This document shows, one piece after another, positions 49,812-60,795 of a DNA stretch of 64,000 nt. Under the pieces are notes generated by a model, which worked only from the letters and a program-made list of their open reading frames with translations, ran no database searches and was not told the DNA's origin. Source of the DNA: Pseudomaricurvus sp033283175. GTDB taxonomy: Bacteria > Pseudomonadota > Gammaproteobacteria > Pseudomonadales > Cellvibrionaceae. The stretch spans positions 372,001 through 436,000 of the forward strand of contig JAWMQM010000001.1 in assembly GCA_033283175.1 (NCBI GenBank). The letters run 5' to 3'. The position numbers and the translations under genes are program-made. Position 1 is the first letter of the stretch; each line of letters starts with the position of its first letter.

Positions 49812-51941
49812 ATGCTCTCCGACGATCTCAAGCAAACCATCCAGGGCGCCTACCGCGAGTTCCTCAATAACAAGAGTCTCAAGCCGCGCCTGGGCCAGAA
49901 GCTGATGATCGCCAATATTGCCCGCACCCTGGGCTCCATTGAGCTGGACGATGAAGGCGTGCGCGAGACCAGCGGCCACATAGCGGTGGTGGAAGCCGGC
50001 ACCGGTACCGGCAAGACCGTCGCCTACCTGCTGGCCACCCTGCCGGTGGCCAAGGTGCTGGGCAAGAAGGTGGTCATCTCCACCGCCACCGTTGCCCTGC
50101 AGGAACAGATCGTCAACAAGGACATTCCCGAAGTCCTGCGTCACAGCGGCCTGCACTTCAAGGTGTCACTGGCCAAGGGCCGCGGCCGCTACCTGTGCCT
50201 GTCAAAGCTGGACCGTATCCTCAGCGAGGCAGACTTCGCCACCAACCCCACCCAGGCCCTGTACGAAGACGAATACCCGCAGGTGACTGCGGAGTCGGTG
50301 AAGATCTACCAGACCATGGTGGAGGCCATGGCCGCCAACAAGTGGGACGGCGACCGCGATAACTGGGCAGCCGGTGTCGAGGACGAGGACTGGCAGCGGG
50401 TCACCACCGACCATCGCCAATGCACCGGGCGCCGCTGCGCCAACGTCTCCAGCTGCAGTTTTATGAAAGCGCGGGAAAACCTTGGCAGCGTCGACTGCAT
50501 CGTTACCAACCACGACCTGGTACTGGCAGACCTGGCCCTGGGCGGCGGCGCCATCCTGCCCGCCCCGGAAGACACCATCTACATCTTCGACGAAGGCCAC
50601 CACCTGCCGGACAAGGCTCTCAATCACTTCGCCCACCACTCGCGCCTGCTCTCCACCGGTAAATGGCTGGAGCAGAGCCAGAAGCCCGCCGCCAACCTGG
50701 TGGCGGAAGTGAGTGGCGCCGGCCAGATCGACCGCTTCGGCGAGCAGCTGCCGGCCGCGCTGCTGGACGCCCGCCAGGAGCTGGACAAGGTCATCCCCAT
50801 GTTTCAGGCGCTGGCGGAGGGTATCGATACCAGTGCCCACACACCGCGCTACCGTTTCGAAAACGGCGTGGTGCCGGAGACCATCCGCAGCCACAGCCTC
50901 GACATCTTCCGCGCCTTCCAGCGGCTGTCTGAACTGCTGGGCAAGATGACCAAGGAGCTGGAAGAGTCCATGGAGGACAGTCACTGCCCGGTACCCAAGG
51001 TGGACCTGGAAAACGCCTACCCGCTGATCGGCACCTGGCAGTCCCGCGCCGAAGCCAACGCCGAACTCTGGCACAGCTACGCCAACCCCGACCCCGAGGG
51101 CGCCGTGCCGCGGGCGCGCTGGTTTACGCTGGTGGAACAGGGGGGCAACCTGGATTTTGAAGTCTGCTCCAGCCCCATACTCGCCGCCCGCACGCTCGAG
51201 TACGGCCTCTGGAACCAGTGCTGTGGTGCCGTCGTCACCTCCGCCACCCTCACGGCGCTGGGGCGCTTTGACCGCTTCCAGATGCGCGCCGGCACTCCCG
51301 CCGACAGCAGCTACGAAGCCGTGCCCAGCCCCTTCCAGTTCAGTGAGGCCGGGGTTCTCAGCGTACCGCCACAGGCCATCGACGCCGGCAACCCCACCGA
51401 CCACACCAACTCATTGATCGACGCCCTGCCGCAACTGCTGGACATGAATGCCGGCAGCCTGGTGCTGTTCTCCTCCCGGCGACAGATGCTGGAGGTCTAT
51501 GACGGCCTGCCCCGGGATTGGCAGCAACTGGTGCTGGTACAGGGCGACCGCTCCAAGCAGGCACTGCTGGATGAACACAAACAGCGCATCGACGACGGCG
51601 AAGGCAGCATTATTTTCGGCCTCGCCAGTTTTGCCGAAGGTGTGGACCTGCCCGGTGATTACTGCACCCACGTGGTGATCGCCAAGCTGCCCTTCGCGGT
51701 GCCCGACGATCCGGTGGAAGCCTCCCTGTCGGAGTGGATCGAAGCCCGCGGCGGCAACGCCTTTATGGAGATCACCGTGCCGGATGCCTCGGTGCGACTG
51801 GTGCAGGCCTGCGGCCGGCTGCTGCGCACTGAGAGCGACACCGGCACCGTCACCCTGCTGGACCGCCGCATTGTCACCAAGCGCTACGGCAAGGCGATAC
51901 TCAACTCACTGCCACCCTTCGCCCTGCAGATCAGTAACTGA
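49812..51941 (+). CDS. dinG: DinG-family ATP-dependent DNA helicase
   Basis: A 709-residue XPD-like superfamily 2 helicase. Walker A AGTGTGKTVAYL, and Walker B/DEAH variant FDEGHHLPD. Four Cys for an iron-sulfur cluster lie in GRYLCLSKL and CTGRRCANVSSC; the C-terminal helicase motifs include LFSSRRQML, FAEGVDLPGDY and QACGRLLRTESDTG. ATG 49812 begins at the point where homologues start (MLSDDLKQTIQGAYREFL); an in-frame TTG 10 codons earlier is less likely. DinG resolves R-loops and other structures; LexA control is known in E. coli, but I see no LexA box here. Confidence 0.92.
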   Translation: MLSDDLKQTIQGAYREFLNNKSLKPRLGQKLMIANIARTLGSIELDDEGVRETSGHIAVVEAGTGTGKTVAYLLATLPVAKVLGKKVVISTATVALQEQIVNKDIPEVLRHSGLHFKVSLAKGRGRYLCLSKLDRILSEADFATNPTQALYEDEYPQVTAESVKIYQTMVEAMAANKWDGDRDNWAAGVEDEDWQRVTTDHRQCTGRRCANVSSCSFMKARENLGSVDCIVTNHDLVLADLALGGGAILPAPEDTIYIFDEGHHLPDKALNHFAHHSRLLSTGKWLEQSQKPAANLVAEVSGAGQIDRFGEQLPAALLDARQELDKVIPMFQALAEGIDTSAHTPRYRFENGVVPETIRSHSLDIFRAFQRLSELLGKMTKELEESMEDSHCPVPKVDLENAYPLIGTWQSRAEANAELWHSYANPDPEGAVPRARWFTLVEQGGNLDFEVCSSPILAARTLEYGLWNQCCGAVVTSATLTALGRFDRFQMRAGTPADSSYEAVPSPFQFSEAGVLSVPPQAIDAGNPTDHTNSLIDALPQLLDMNAGSLVLFSSRRQMLEVYDGLPRDWQQLVLVQGDRSKQALLDEHKQRIDDGEGSIIFGLASFAEGVDLPGDYCTHVVIAKLPFAVPDDPVEASLSEWIEARGGNAFMEITVPDASVRLVQACGRLLRTESDTGTVTLLDRRIVTKRYGKAILNSLPPFALQISN

Positions 51942-51999
51942 GAAGTGGTTGAGACGCCCGCTGAACGGTCCGTCGGTAAAAGGCATCGGAGTTTCGCTC

Positions 52000-52209
52000 A
52001 TGCATACATCGACCTACAATGGCTGCATGACTACAGAAACAGCAGGGTGTTGTGACCCGACTGCCGCCAAGCGGCAGGTCAGCGGCCAAAGCAACGCCAA
52101 AAATACGCTGCCATGCCAACTGCCACAGGCACTGCCCGTTGCGCCCGCGATGGGTGAGGAAGACGGGCCTGCCTCACTCCCACCAGCACCACCGATCATT
52201 GACGGCTGA
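52000..52209 (+). CDS. Possible small Cys-rich protein upstream of pqiA
   Basis: A 69-codon frame starting MHTSTYNGCMTTETAGCCD and ending PPAPPIIDG. It has GGAG eight bases before its ATG, contains four Cys (residues about 9, 17, 18 and 39), and ends six bases before the pqiA GTG. I recognise no family. It fills most of the 274-base gap between dinG and pqiA; it may be a small protein, a translated leader or chance. Confidence 0.3.
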   Translation: MHTSTYNGCMTTETAGCCDPTAAKRQVSGQSNAKNTLPCQLPQALPVAPAMGEEDGPASLPPAPPIIDG

Positions 52210-52215
52210 CATACC

Positions 52216-53472
52216 GTGACCCAGGGAAGCGTCAACACATCCACCAGCGGACATCCACCAGCGGACAACCCGGTCGCCTGCCCTTCCTGCGACCTGGTAC
52301 TGACGCTGCCGCCACTGGAGCACGGTGCCCGCGCCACCTGCCCCCGCTGTGATCACCCCCTGAGTCAACACTACGACAATGCCAACGAGCAGGTGCTGGC
52401 CTACGCTGTCACCTCGCTGATTCTGCTGCTGCTGGCGCTGAGCCTGCCGTTCCTGAACTTCAGTGCCGCCGGCGCCAGTAACCAGGTCAGCCTGCCCTAC
52501 ACCGCCTGGTCCTACAGCCAGCAACACATGCCGCTGATGGGGTTGCTGGTCAGCGGCACTATTGTCGGTATTCCCCTGCTGATGCTGGGCCTCACCCTGG
52601 CCACCTACCTGCCACTGCGGTGGCAGCGCCCCACCCCCTGGCTCACCGACGCCGCTCACTGGCTGTTCCTGCTGCAGGGCTGGTATATGGCCGATGTGTT
52701 TCTGCTGGGGCTGGTGGTCAGCCTGGTGAAACTCCATTCCATGGCCGACCTGCAGCTGGGCCTCGCCTTCTGGGCCTATATGGGCTTCACCCTCTGCTTT
52801 ACCCTGATGCAGAGTCGTGTTGATCACCTGCAGTGCTGGCGACAGATCGCCGCCCTGCGGGGACTAACCGTGCCGAGGGCAATCAACACCCTGCAACACT
52901 GCCGTCACTGCGGTTTTCTCTACCTGAAAAAGGCCAGCCACTGCCCCTGCTGCCACAGTCGCAGCCACCGCACCGACCGTCGCCGCTGCCTGAACCACAC
53001 ACTGGCACTGCTGGTCACCGCCAGCCTGCTCTACATTCCTGCCAACCTCTACCCCATCATGATCACCACCCAGTTCGGCCAGGAGACCCGCAGCACCATT
53101 CTTGGCGGTATCTGGCTGCTGGTGGAACTGCACTCCTATCCGGTAGCCTTTATTATCTTCTGCGCCAGTGTGGTGGTGCCGCTGGCCAAGCTGCTGGCCC
53201 TGTTCTACCTCTGCTGGATGGCGAAAAAGCCCCGCCGGCAGGATCGCCGCCAACAGACCCAGCTCTACCGGGTAGCCGAATTCATGGGCAAATGGTCCAT
53301 GGTGGATATCTATGTGGTGGCGATCCTGATTGCATTGGTGCAACTGCAGGGGCTGATGCGGGTCGAACCGGGAGTCGGCGCACTGGCCTTTGCCGGTGTT
53401 GTCATTGTCACCATGCTGGCCGCCGAGCGCTTTGACCCTCGCCTGCTGTGGCGTAACAGGACGTTTACATGA
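52216..53472 (+). CDS. pqiA: PqiA-type intermembrane transport protein
   Basis: A 418-residue inner-membrane protein with two PqiA repeats. Each has a rubredoxin-like zinc ribbon (CPSC...CPRC near residues 23-50; CRHC...CPCC near 230-250) followed by four membrane helices. It forms the PqiABC lipid-transport system linking inner and outer membranes. Start GTG 52216; no ATG precedes the first zinc ribbon, and the ribosome site is weak. Its stop overlaps the pqiB start (ATGA). Confidence 0.92.
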   Translation: MTQGSVNTSTSGHPPADNPVACPSCDLVLTLPPLEHGARATCPRCDHPLSQHYDNANEQVLAYAVTSLILLLLALSLPFLNFSAAGASNQVSLPYTAWSYSQQHMPLMGLLVSGTIVGIPLLMLGLTLATYLPLRWQRPTPWLTDAAHWLFLLQGWYMADVFLLGLVVSLVKLHSMADLQLGLAFWAYMGFTLCFTLMQSRVDHLQCWRQIAALRGLTVPRAINTLQHCRHCGFLYLKKASHCPCCHSRSHRTDRRRCLNHTLALLVTASLLYIPANLYPIMITTQFGQETRSTILGGIWLLVELHSYPVAFIIFCASVVVPLAKLLALFYLCWMAKKPRRQDRRQQTQLYRVAEFMGKWSMVDIYVVAILIALVQLQGLMRVEPGVGALAFAGVVIVTMLAAERFDPRLLWRNRTFT

Positions 53473-55004
53473 CAGAACATCAGGCCACTATCCGGCCGCC
53501 GCGGCGCTTCTCGCGCATCTGGTTTATCCCGCTGCTGGCCCTGGGGCTGGGAATCTGGCTGCTGCTGCAACAACAGCTGCGCCAGGGGCCAACCTTCACC
53601 ATCGAGTTTGCCAACGCCGACGATCTGGTGGCCGGCAAAACCCGCATCAAGCTGCTGAGCGTGGACGTGGGGCTGGTGGACAGCCTCTCCCTGCGCGACG
53701 ACCTCTCCGGGGTGGTGGTACACGCCCGTCTCGACCGGCAGTACGCGCACCTGCTGCGGCAGGACACCCGCTTCTGGGTGGAGCGCGCACGCATCGGCAC
53801 CAGTGGCGTCAGCGGCCTGGACACCCTGCTCTCCGGCGCTTTTATCAAGGTTGCTCCCGGCAAGGACAAGGGTTCACGAAAACGCTTTGAGGGACTGGAC
53901 AACCCGCCCCCCACCGACCTCAACGCCCCCGGCTTGCGCCTCACCATCAGCAGCAACACCAACAGCCGCCTGCGCAGTGGCGACCCGGTGCTGTTCAACG
54001 GCTTTGAAGTGGGCAGCGTGGAAAACCAGTCCCTCAATCCCGACAACCTTTCCGTGCACTACGACGTCTTTATCCGCGCTCCCTACCACCAGCTGGTCAC
54101 CAAAAACGTGCGTTTCTGGGACGTGAGTGGCCTCAGCGTGCGCGCCTCGGCCCGCGGGCTGGACATGGATGTGGGGTCACTCAATACCCTGCTGTCCGGT
54201 GGTATCTCCTTTGCCGTGCCACCCGGCATGGACAAGGGCGAACCGGTCAGCAGCGGCGAAAACTTCAAACTCTACAGCTCGCTGGAAGATACCCTGCGAC
54301 GCGATTACCAGCAGCATGTCCGCTACGTGGTCACCTTCGACGAATCGGTCAGCGGGCTCGCCCCCGGCGCGCCGGTGCTATACCGCGGCATTCCCGTGGG
54401 CCGGGTCGAGAAGATCCTGCTGCAGGAGCTGGTAGCCAAGGGAGTCTATGACGACAAGATCACCATCCCGGTACTCATCTCCATCGCCCCCGGCAGCCTC
54501 TCCATGGACGATACCCCCGACGGCGCCGAGCGCCTGCAAACATCACTGGCCATGGCCATACAGCGTGGCCTGCACGCCTCCCTGCAAACCGGCAACCTGA
54601 TAACCGGCAACCAGCTGGTGAGCCTGGACTACCACCCTGACGCACCGAAGCAGTCGCTGCCCCCCATTCAACAGTACCCGCAGATCCCGGCGATAGCCGG
54701 TGGCTTCAACCAATTGCAGGCTTCCGCCAGCCAACTGTTAAACAAGCTCAATAAACTGCCGCTGGAAAACACCCTCAGCGAAGCCGACCGCGCCCTGCAG
54801 CGGCTGGACAGCACCCTGGCCAGCCTGGAGCTGATGCTGCAAAACCCGCAACTGCAACAGCTGCCCGGGCAGTTGCAGCAGAGCCTCGGAGAACTGAACA
54901 GCACCATGACATCCATCCGCCAGCTGAGCGACACCCTGGACAACAGCGCCCACCTGCTGCCCGCTGCGGAAGTGGAAGACCGCCTGCCGGAGGCCCGCCA
55001 ATGA
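53469..55004 (+). CDS. pqiB: PqiB, MCE-domain intermembrane lipid transport protein
   Basis: A 511-residue periplasm-spanning protein. One N-terminal helix (WFIPLLALGLGIWLLL) is followed by three MCE domains at about 40-140, 150-255 and 280-390 (GPTFTIEFANADDLVAGKT; LRLTISSNTNSRLRSGDPV; FDESVSGLAPGAPVLYRG) and a long C-terminal amphipathic helix (about 400-495) that builds the tunnel needle. Overlaps pqiC by four bases. Confidence 0.95.
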   Translation: MTEHQATIRPPRRFSRIWFIPLLALGLGIWLLLQQQLRQGPTFTIEFANADDLVAGKTRIKLLSVDVGLVDSLSLRDDLSGVVVHARLDRQYAHLLRQDTRFWVERARIGTSGVSGLDTLLSGAFIKVAPGKDKGSRKRFEGLDNPPPTDLNAPGLRLTISSNTNSRLRSGDPVLFNGFEVGSVENQSLNPDNLSVHYDVFIRAPYHQLVTKNVRFWDVSGLSVRASARGLDMDVGSLNTLLSGGISFAVPPGMDKGEPVSSGENFKLYSSLEDTLRRDYQQHVRYVVTFDESVSGLAPGAPVLYRGIPVGRVEKILLQELVAKGVYDDKITIPVLISIAPGSLSMDDTPDGAERLQTSLAMAIQRGLHASLQTGNLITGNQLVSLDYHPDAPKQSLPPIQQYPQIPAIAGGFNQLQASASQLLNKLNKLPLENTLSEADRALQRLDSTLASLELMLQNPQLQQLPGQLQQSLGELNSTMTSIRQLSDTLDNSAHLLPAAEVEDRLPEARQ

Positions 55005-55552
55005 TTCGCTACCTGCTCACCGCCAGCCTCTGCCTGTTACTGAGCGGCTGCCTCAGCGGCCCTTCCGCTCCCGCCACCCGCTACTACCTGCTGCGTGCCG
55101 ACAGCAATACCACGACGCCAAGCCGGGACCTGACCCTGGCCGAGGTGCGTCTGGCGGCCTACCTGCAGCAACCGGGCCTGGTGATGGCCACCGACGGCAA
55201 TGAAATCCTGGTGGCCAGGCATCACCAGTGGGCCGAACCCCTGGCACAGAGCCTGCCCCTGTTCCTCAGCCGCCAGCTGGCCGCCGATGACCGTCCGGGC
55301 ACTGACCAACCACCACGCTATCAATTGCGGATACAGATCGAACAGCTGCACCCCACCACCGGCGGCGACGTCGTCCTGACCGCCAGCTGGGAACTGCTCG
55401 ACCGCCAGACCGGTCAGAGGCAAAAGCAGCATGCGCAGCTGCAGCAACCCCTGACCGGTGACGGCTTCGACGCCGCCATTGAGAGCCAGAAGCAGCTGTT
55501 GCGGCAACTCAGTGACACCATCCTCAGCCGGCTGCAAGCGTCGTCCTCTTAA
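55001..55552 (+). CDS. pqiC: PqiC outer-membrane lipoprotein
   Basis: A 183-residue lipoprotein with lipobox LLLSGC (Cys17) and the ABC-type auxiliary component fold (RYYLLRADS, WAEPLAQSLPLFLSRQL, LRIQIEQLHPTTGGDVVLTA in parts). It anchors the PqiB tunnel at the outer membrane. Last gene of the pqiABC operon. Confidence 0.9.
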   Translation: MIRYLLTASLCLLLSGCLSGPSAPATRYYLLRADSNTTTPSRDLTLAEVRLAAYLQQPGLVMATDGNEILVARHHQWAEPLAQSLPLFLSRQLAADDRPGTDQPPRYQLRIQIEQLHPTTGGDVVLTASWELLDRQTGQRQKQHAQLQQPLTGDGFDAAIESQKQLLRQLSDTILSRLQASSS

Positions 55553-55748
55553 CCGGCAAGCGGTACCCTCCCATCCACGTGAGGGGCCCGCACGCCGCCT
55601 GCGGGTGGTTCGAATCTGCAACCACCCCGGATCGTTATTGCGCTCCGCGATTCCGCCTCCTGCCGGCGACAGACCGGACTGGCGGTAGTCCGTACCCCTC
55701 AAAACCACGTATACTGGGCGTTTGCTCTTACCCTGATGGCTGGAACCT

Positions 55749-58571
<2,823 letters not shown>

Positions 58572-58668
58572 CGCCTGCCTCGACTTATTGTGTGCTCGAA
58601 AGAAAAGGGCGCCCTGGGTTCGCAGGGGGTTCAAGTCTGTGCCAGCGCCTTAAATTTCGACGCCAAAA

Positions 58669-58739
58669 GATCGCGCGGAGGACCGCGCTCCTACGTCGCA
58701 GGATCTGATTTTCGTAGGAGCCCAGTCCCCTGGGCGATC
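58669..58739. repeat. REP/BIME-like imperfect palindrome
   Basis: A 71-base inverted repeat: GATCGC...GCTCCTACG on the left and CGTAGGAGC...GCGATC on the right around a 17-base centre. It resembles the GCTCCTAC-type REP elements of pseudomonads. Confidence 0.7.
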
Positions 58740-58898
58740 TTTTCGGCCTTTTAAGACCTAATTTGAATTTGGCGCGAGGCTGAGGCCCCAGCGTAGCGCC
58801 GAGCACTGCAGGTAAGGCGACCCCGGAAGCGCGAGGAGCGCAGGCAACCGGCAAGCGTCTTTTTGCCAGCCGGCGCGGAGGTGGGGAAAAGACTTGAT

Positions 58899-58912
58899 GA
58901 ACATGGATGTTC
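58899..58912. repeat. GAACAT-GG-ATGTTC short palindrome
   Basis: A perfect six-base stem with a two-base centre, part of a longer GC-rich repeat-like segment with a second ATGGATG nearby (about 58927). Confidence 0.5.
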
Positions 58913-59071
58913 GAATGCCGCGGGCACATGGATGCGGAGGGGGGGCTGGGCTTTCTTTTGGTTACTCACGTGTGCCCGCTGTATCGGTATTTCTTTGCCC
59001 AAACAAAGAAAAGTGACTCGCTCAGAAGAGCGAAACCCAAAGCCCAAACCCACTCATAAACCACAAAAGAA

Positions 59072-59093
59072 AACGGGCCACCCACGGCCCGTT
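59072..59093 (-). terminator. Intrinsic terminator after the Rieske operon
   Basis: Stem AACGGGCC/GGCCCGTT with a six-base loop followed on the minus strand by TTCTTTTG, 28 bases after the stop of the small partner gene. Confidence 0.8.
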
Positions 59094-59121
59094 CCCAAAA
59101 CACAACGAACCGGCACAACAC

Positions 59122-59469
59122 CTACTGCGGATTCGAAGGCGACCGCGTAATCGGCATATGCTGCGACGCCAGCGCATGACGCGCCTCATCCCCCCCCTGA
59201 ATCTCCACCGCCAGTGACACATGGGCCAGGCTCAACAGCAGGCTCATCAAACACTGCTCCTGGTCATCCAACTGATCCAGCGGCTTCTGGTCCAGTACCT
59301 GTAACGCATCGGCGGCGATCACCTTGCCCGCATTGAAAAACGCTTCACGTTCTTCCGGCGTGCTGTTGCGACGCGCCGTGGTGCGCTCATTTGACGTGGC
59401 CAGACACCACTGCTCAACAAACGGTTCCAGCTCGGCAAAGGCTGCCGGTAAACGATTCGCCGCACTCAT
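59122..59469 (-). CDS. Uncharacterised small protein translationally coupled to the Rieske oxygenase
   Basis: A 115-residue, mostly helical, soluble protein (MSAANRLPAAFAELEPFVEQ; EREAFFNAGKVIAADALQVL; EQCLMSLLLSLAHVSLAVEI) with a disordered Pro/Ser C-terminus. No signal peptide or membrane helix. Its ATG overlaps the Rieske stop (ATGA), so the two proteins are made together. I recognise no family; it is not an obvious ring-hydroxylating dioxygenase beta subunit, which would be larger. Confidence 0.75.
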   Translation of the reverse strand: MSAANRLPAAFAELEPFVEQWCLATSNERTTARRNSTPEEREAFFNAGKVIAADALQVLDQKPLDQLDDQEQCLMSLLLSLAHVSLAVEIQGGDEARHALASQHMPITRSPSNPQ

Positions 59470-60668
59470 TGTGCACCTCCTGTCTGCTGCTCGTCACGGT
59501 AGGCCTGCACACGCTCATCCACCATATTGAACAGGTGGCGGCAGAGCACCTCCTGCGCCTGGAAATGAATATGGCTCAGGGCTCCACTGTTCAAACCACG
59601 TTGACCCGCCTCGATCACCGCGCGGTCCTCACTGTGGATATCCCGTGCCAGGCCCATGGCGTACTCGCGGGCAAAACGGCGACTGGCACAGTCGTCTTCT
59701 CCCACCCAGTAGATGCGGATCACACCGCGGGATTTGGTGGCACTGACGGGATAGACCGTGTGTGAAAACGGCTGCATGGGCGAGCCCAGGATAAACAGGT
59801 TGGGGAATACGGCGTAGTACTCCCTGCTCTGCTCACTGCCCACCAGACCATCCTGCATGGCGAACTGCATACCCTTGCCAAAGGCCAGCATCTGAAACGG
59901 CTGGATCTGTGGCTGCGGGTTGGACCAGATGGTCTGGGTGCGGTGCGGATTGTGAAAACCGTAGCGCAGGGGATAGCCGAAGGGATTGTCCTTGCCGGAG
60001 GTGGCTGCGCCGGTTTTGGGATGGATAAAGCGCAGGTGGTAGTTCTCCTGGAAGTTGTCGTAGGTGAGCTTCCAGTTGGCATCGATCTCGTAAACGTATT
60101 CCGAGAACGTAGTGGCCTTCGCCGACGGCAAGGTCTCCAACTGCTCCGCCAGCGGCCCCAGGTACTCCCGCAGGCCCTGCGCCGGATCGGGATTCAGATT
60201 GATAAACAGCATGCCGCCGCAGGCATCCACCGCCACCGGCTTGAGGTTGAGCTCGGCTTTATCCACATAGAACTGGTCAAAGTCCGGCGCGTTGCGCAGC
60301 TCGCCATCGCTGTTAAAGGTCCACATGTGGTACGGACAAGAGAAGACCTGGCGTCGCCCGCAGGGCTCGGCGACCAGCTGGGTACCGCGATGGCTACAGG
60401 CGTTGTGAAACGCCTTGAGCACGCCATCGCGGTTGCGGGTAATCAGCAGCGAGGCATTGGCCACCTCCAGCTCACGCACGATAAAGTCGCCCGGCTCAGG
60501 CAGCTCACACACATGCCCCACGTGCAGCCAGCTGCGACGGAAGACCGCCTCACGCTCGGCATCGAAATAATCCGCCTTGTAATAGGGCCCGGCCGGTACC
60601 GGTGCGGTGCCTATGCTGGCGGCTTCCTCTTTGGTGACCGGCGCAAACGCCGGGAGCTCTGCTGACAT
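59466..60668 (-). CDS. Rieske [2Fe-2S] aromatic-ring-hydroxylating oxygenase, alpha-subunit type
   Basis: A 400-residue oxygenase. The Rieske domain has CSHRG and CPYHMW (two Cys, two His) at about 90-115. The C-terminal catalytic domain has NFQENYHLRFIHP, giving the two His of the mononuclear iron site with a preceding bridging acidic residue, and EDRAVIEAGQRGL as the likely distal acid region. Start ATG 60668 with AGGAG upstream. No reductase lies in the same transcript, but a ferredoxin reductase-like protein is encoded about 2 kb away. Substrate unknown; steroid, aromatic or quaternary-amine oxygenases are all possible. Confidence 0.88.
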   Translation of the reverse strand: MSAELPAFAPVTKEEAASIGTAPVPAGPYYKADYFDAEREAVFRRSWLHVGHVCELPEPGDFIVRELEVANASLLITRNRDGVLKAFHNACSHRGTQLVAEPCGRRQVFSCPYHMWTFNSDGELRNAPDFDQFYVDKAELNLKPVAVDACGGMLFINLNPDPAQGLREYLGPLAEQLETLPSAKATTFSEYVYEIDANWKLTYDNFQENYHLRFIHPKTGAATSGKDNPFGYPLRYGFHNPHRTQTIWSNPQPQIQPFQMLAFGKGMQFAMQDGLVGSEQSREYYAVFPNLFILGSPMQPFSHTVYPVSATKSRGVIRIYWVGEDDCASRRFAREYAMGLARDIHSEDRAVIEAGQRGLNSGALSHIHFQAQEVLCRHLFNMVDERVQAYRDEQQTGGAQ

Positions 60669-60707
60669 GATCTCGCTCTCCTGGGCAAATCCACAGACAG
60701 GGCAAAA

Positions 60708-60755
60708 TTACATCCGTCATGTTGTAATTTCAACACAGATGTCGAAATTTTACAT
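60708..60755. promoter_or_regulatory. Clustered palindromes, candidate operator of the Rieske operon
   Basis: In the 127-base gap before the Rieske gene: TGTTG-TAATTT-CAACA (60720-60735), TTACA...TGTAA (60708-60712 and 60723-60727), and ATGT...ACAT (60739-60755). The AT-rich symmetry stands out from the GC-rich surroundings and fits a TetR- or GntR-type operator; no regulator gene is adjacent. Confidence 0.45.
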
Positions 60756-60795
60756 TGAAGGAGTCGACCAGCACCCCTTCCCGCTACCAACACAC

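Larger units (their letters stand above)
58572..59071. other. Repeat-rich intergenic region downstream of uvrA
   Basis: About 500 bases without a supportable gene; open frames on both strands are low-complexity and basic. It contains a REP-like palindrome (58669-58739), a GAACAT-GG-ATGTTC hairpin (58899-58912) and a stretch around 58955-59035 with CTTTCTTTTGGTTACTC and AACAAAGAAAAGTGACTCG, a wording common in gammaproteobacterial intergenic repeats. Confidence 0.6.

Noticed and set aside
55553..55748. LexA box before uvrA
   Set aside because: No CTGT-N8-ACAG palindrome is visible; only a TATACT -10-like element.
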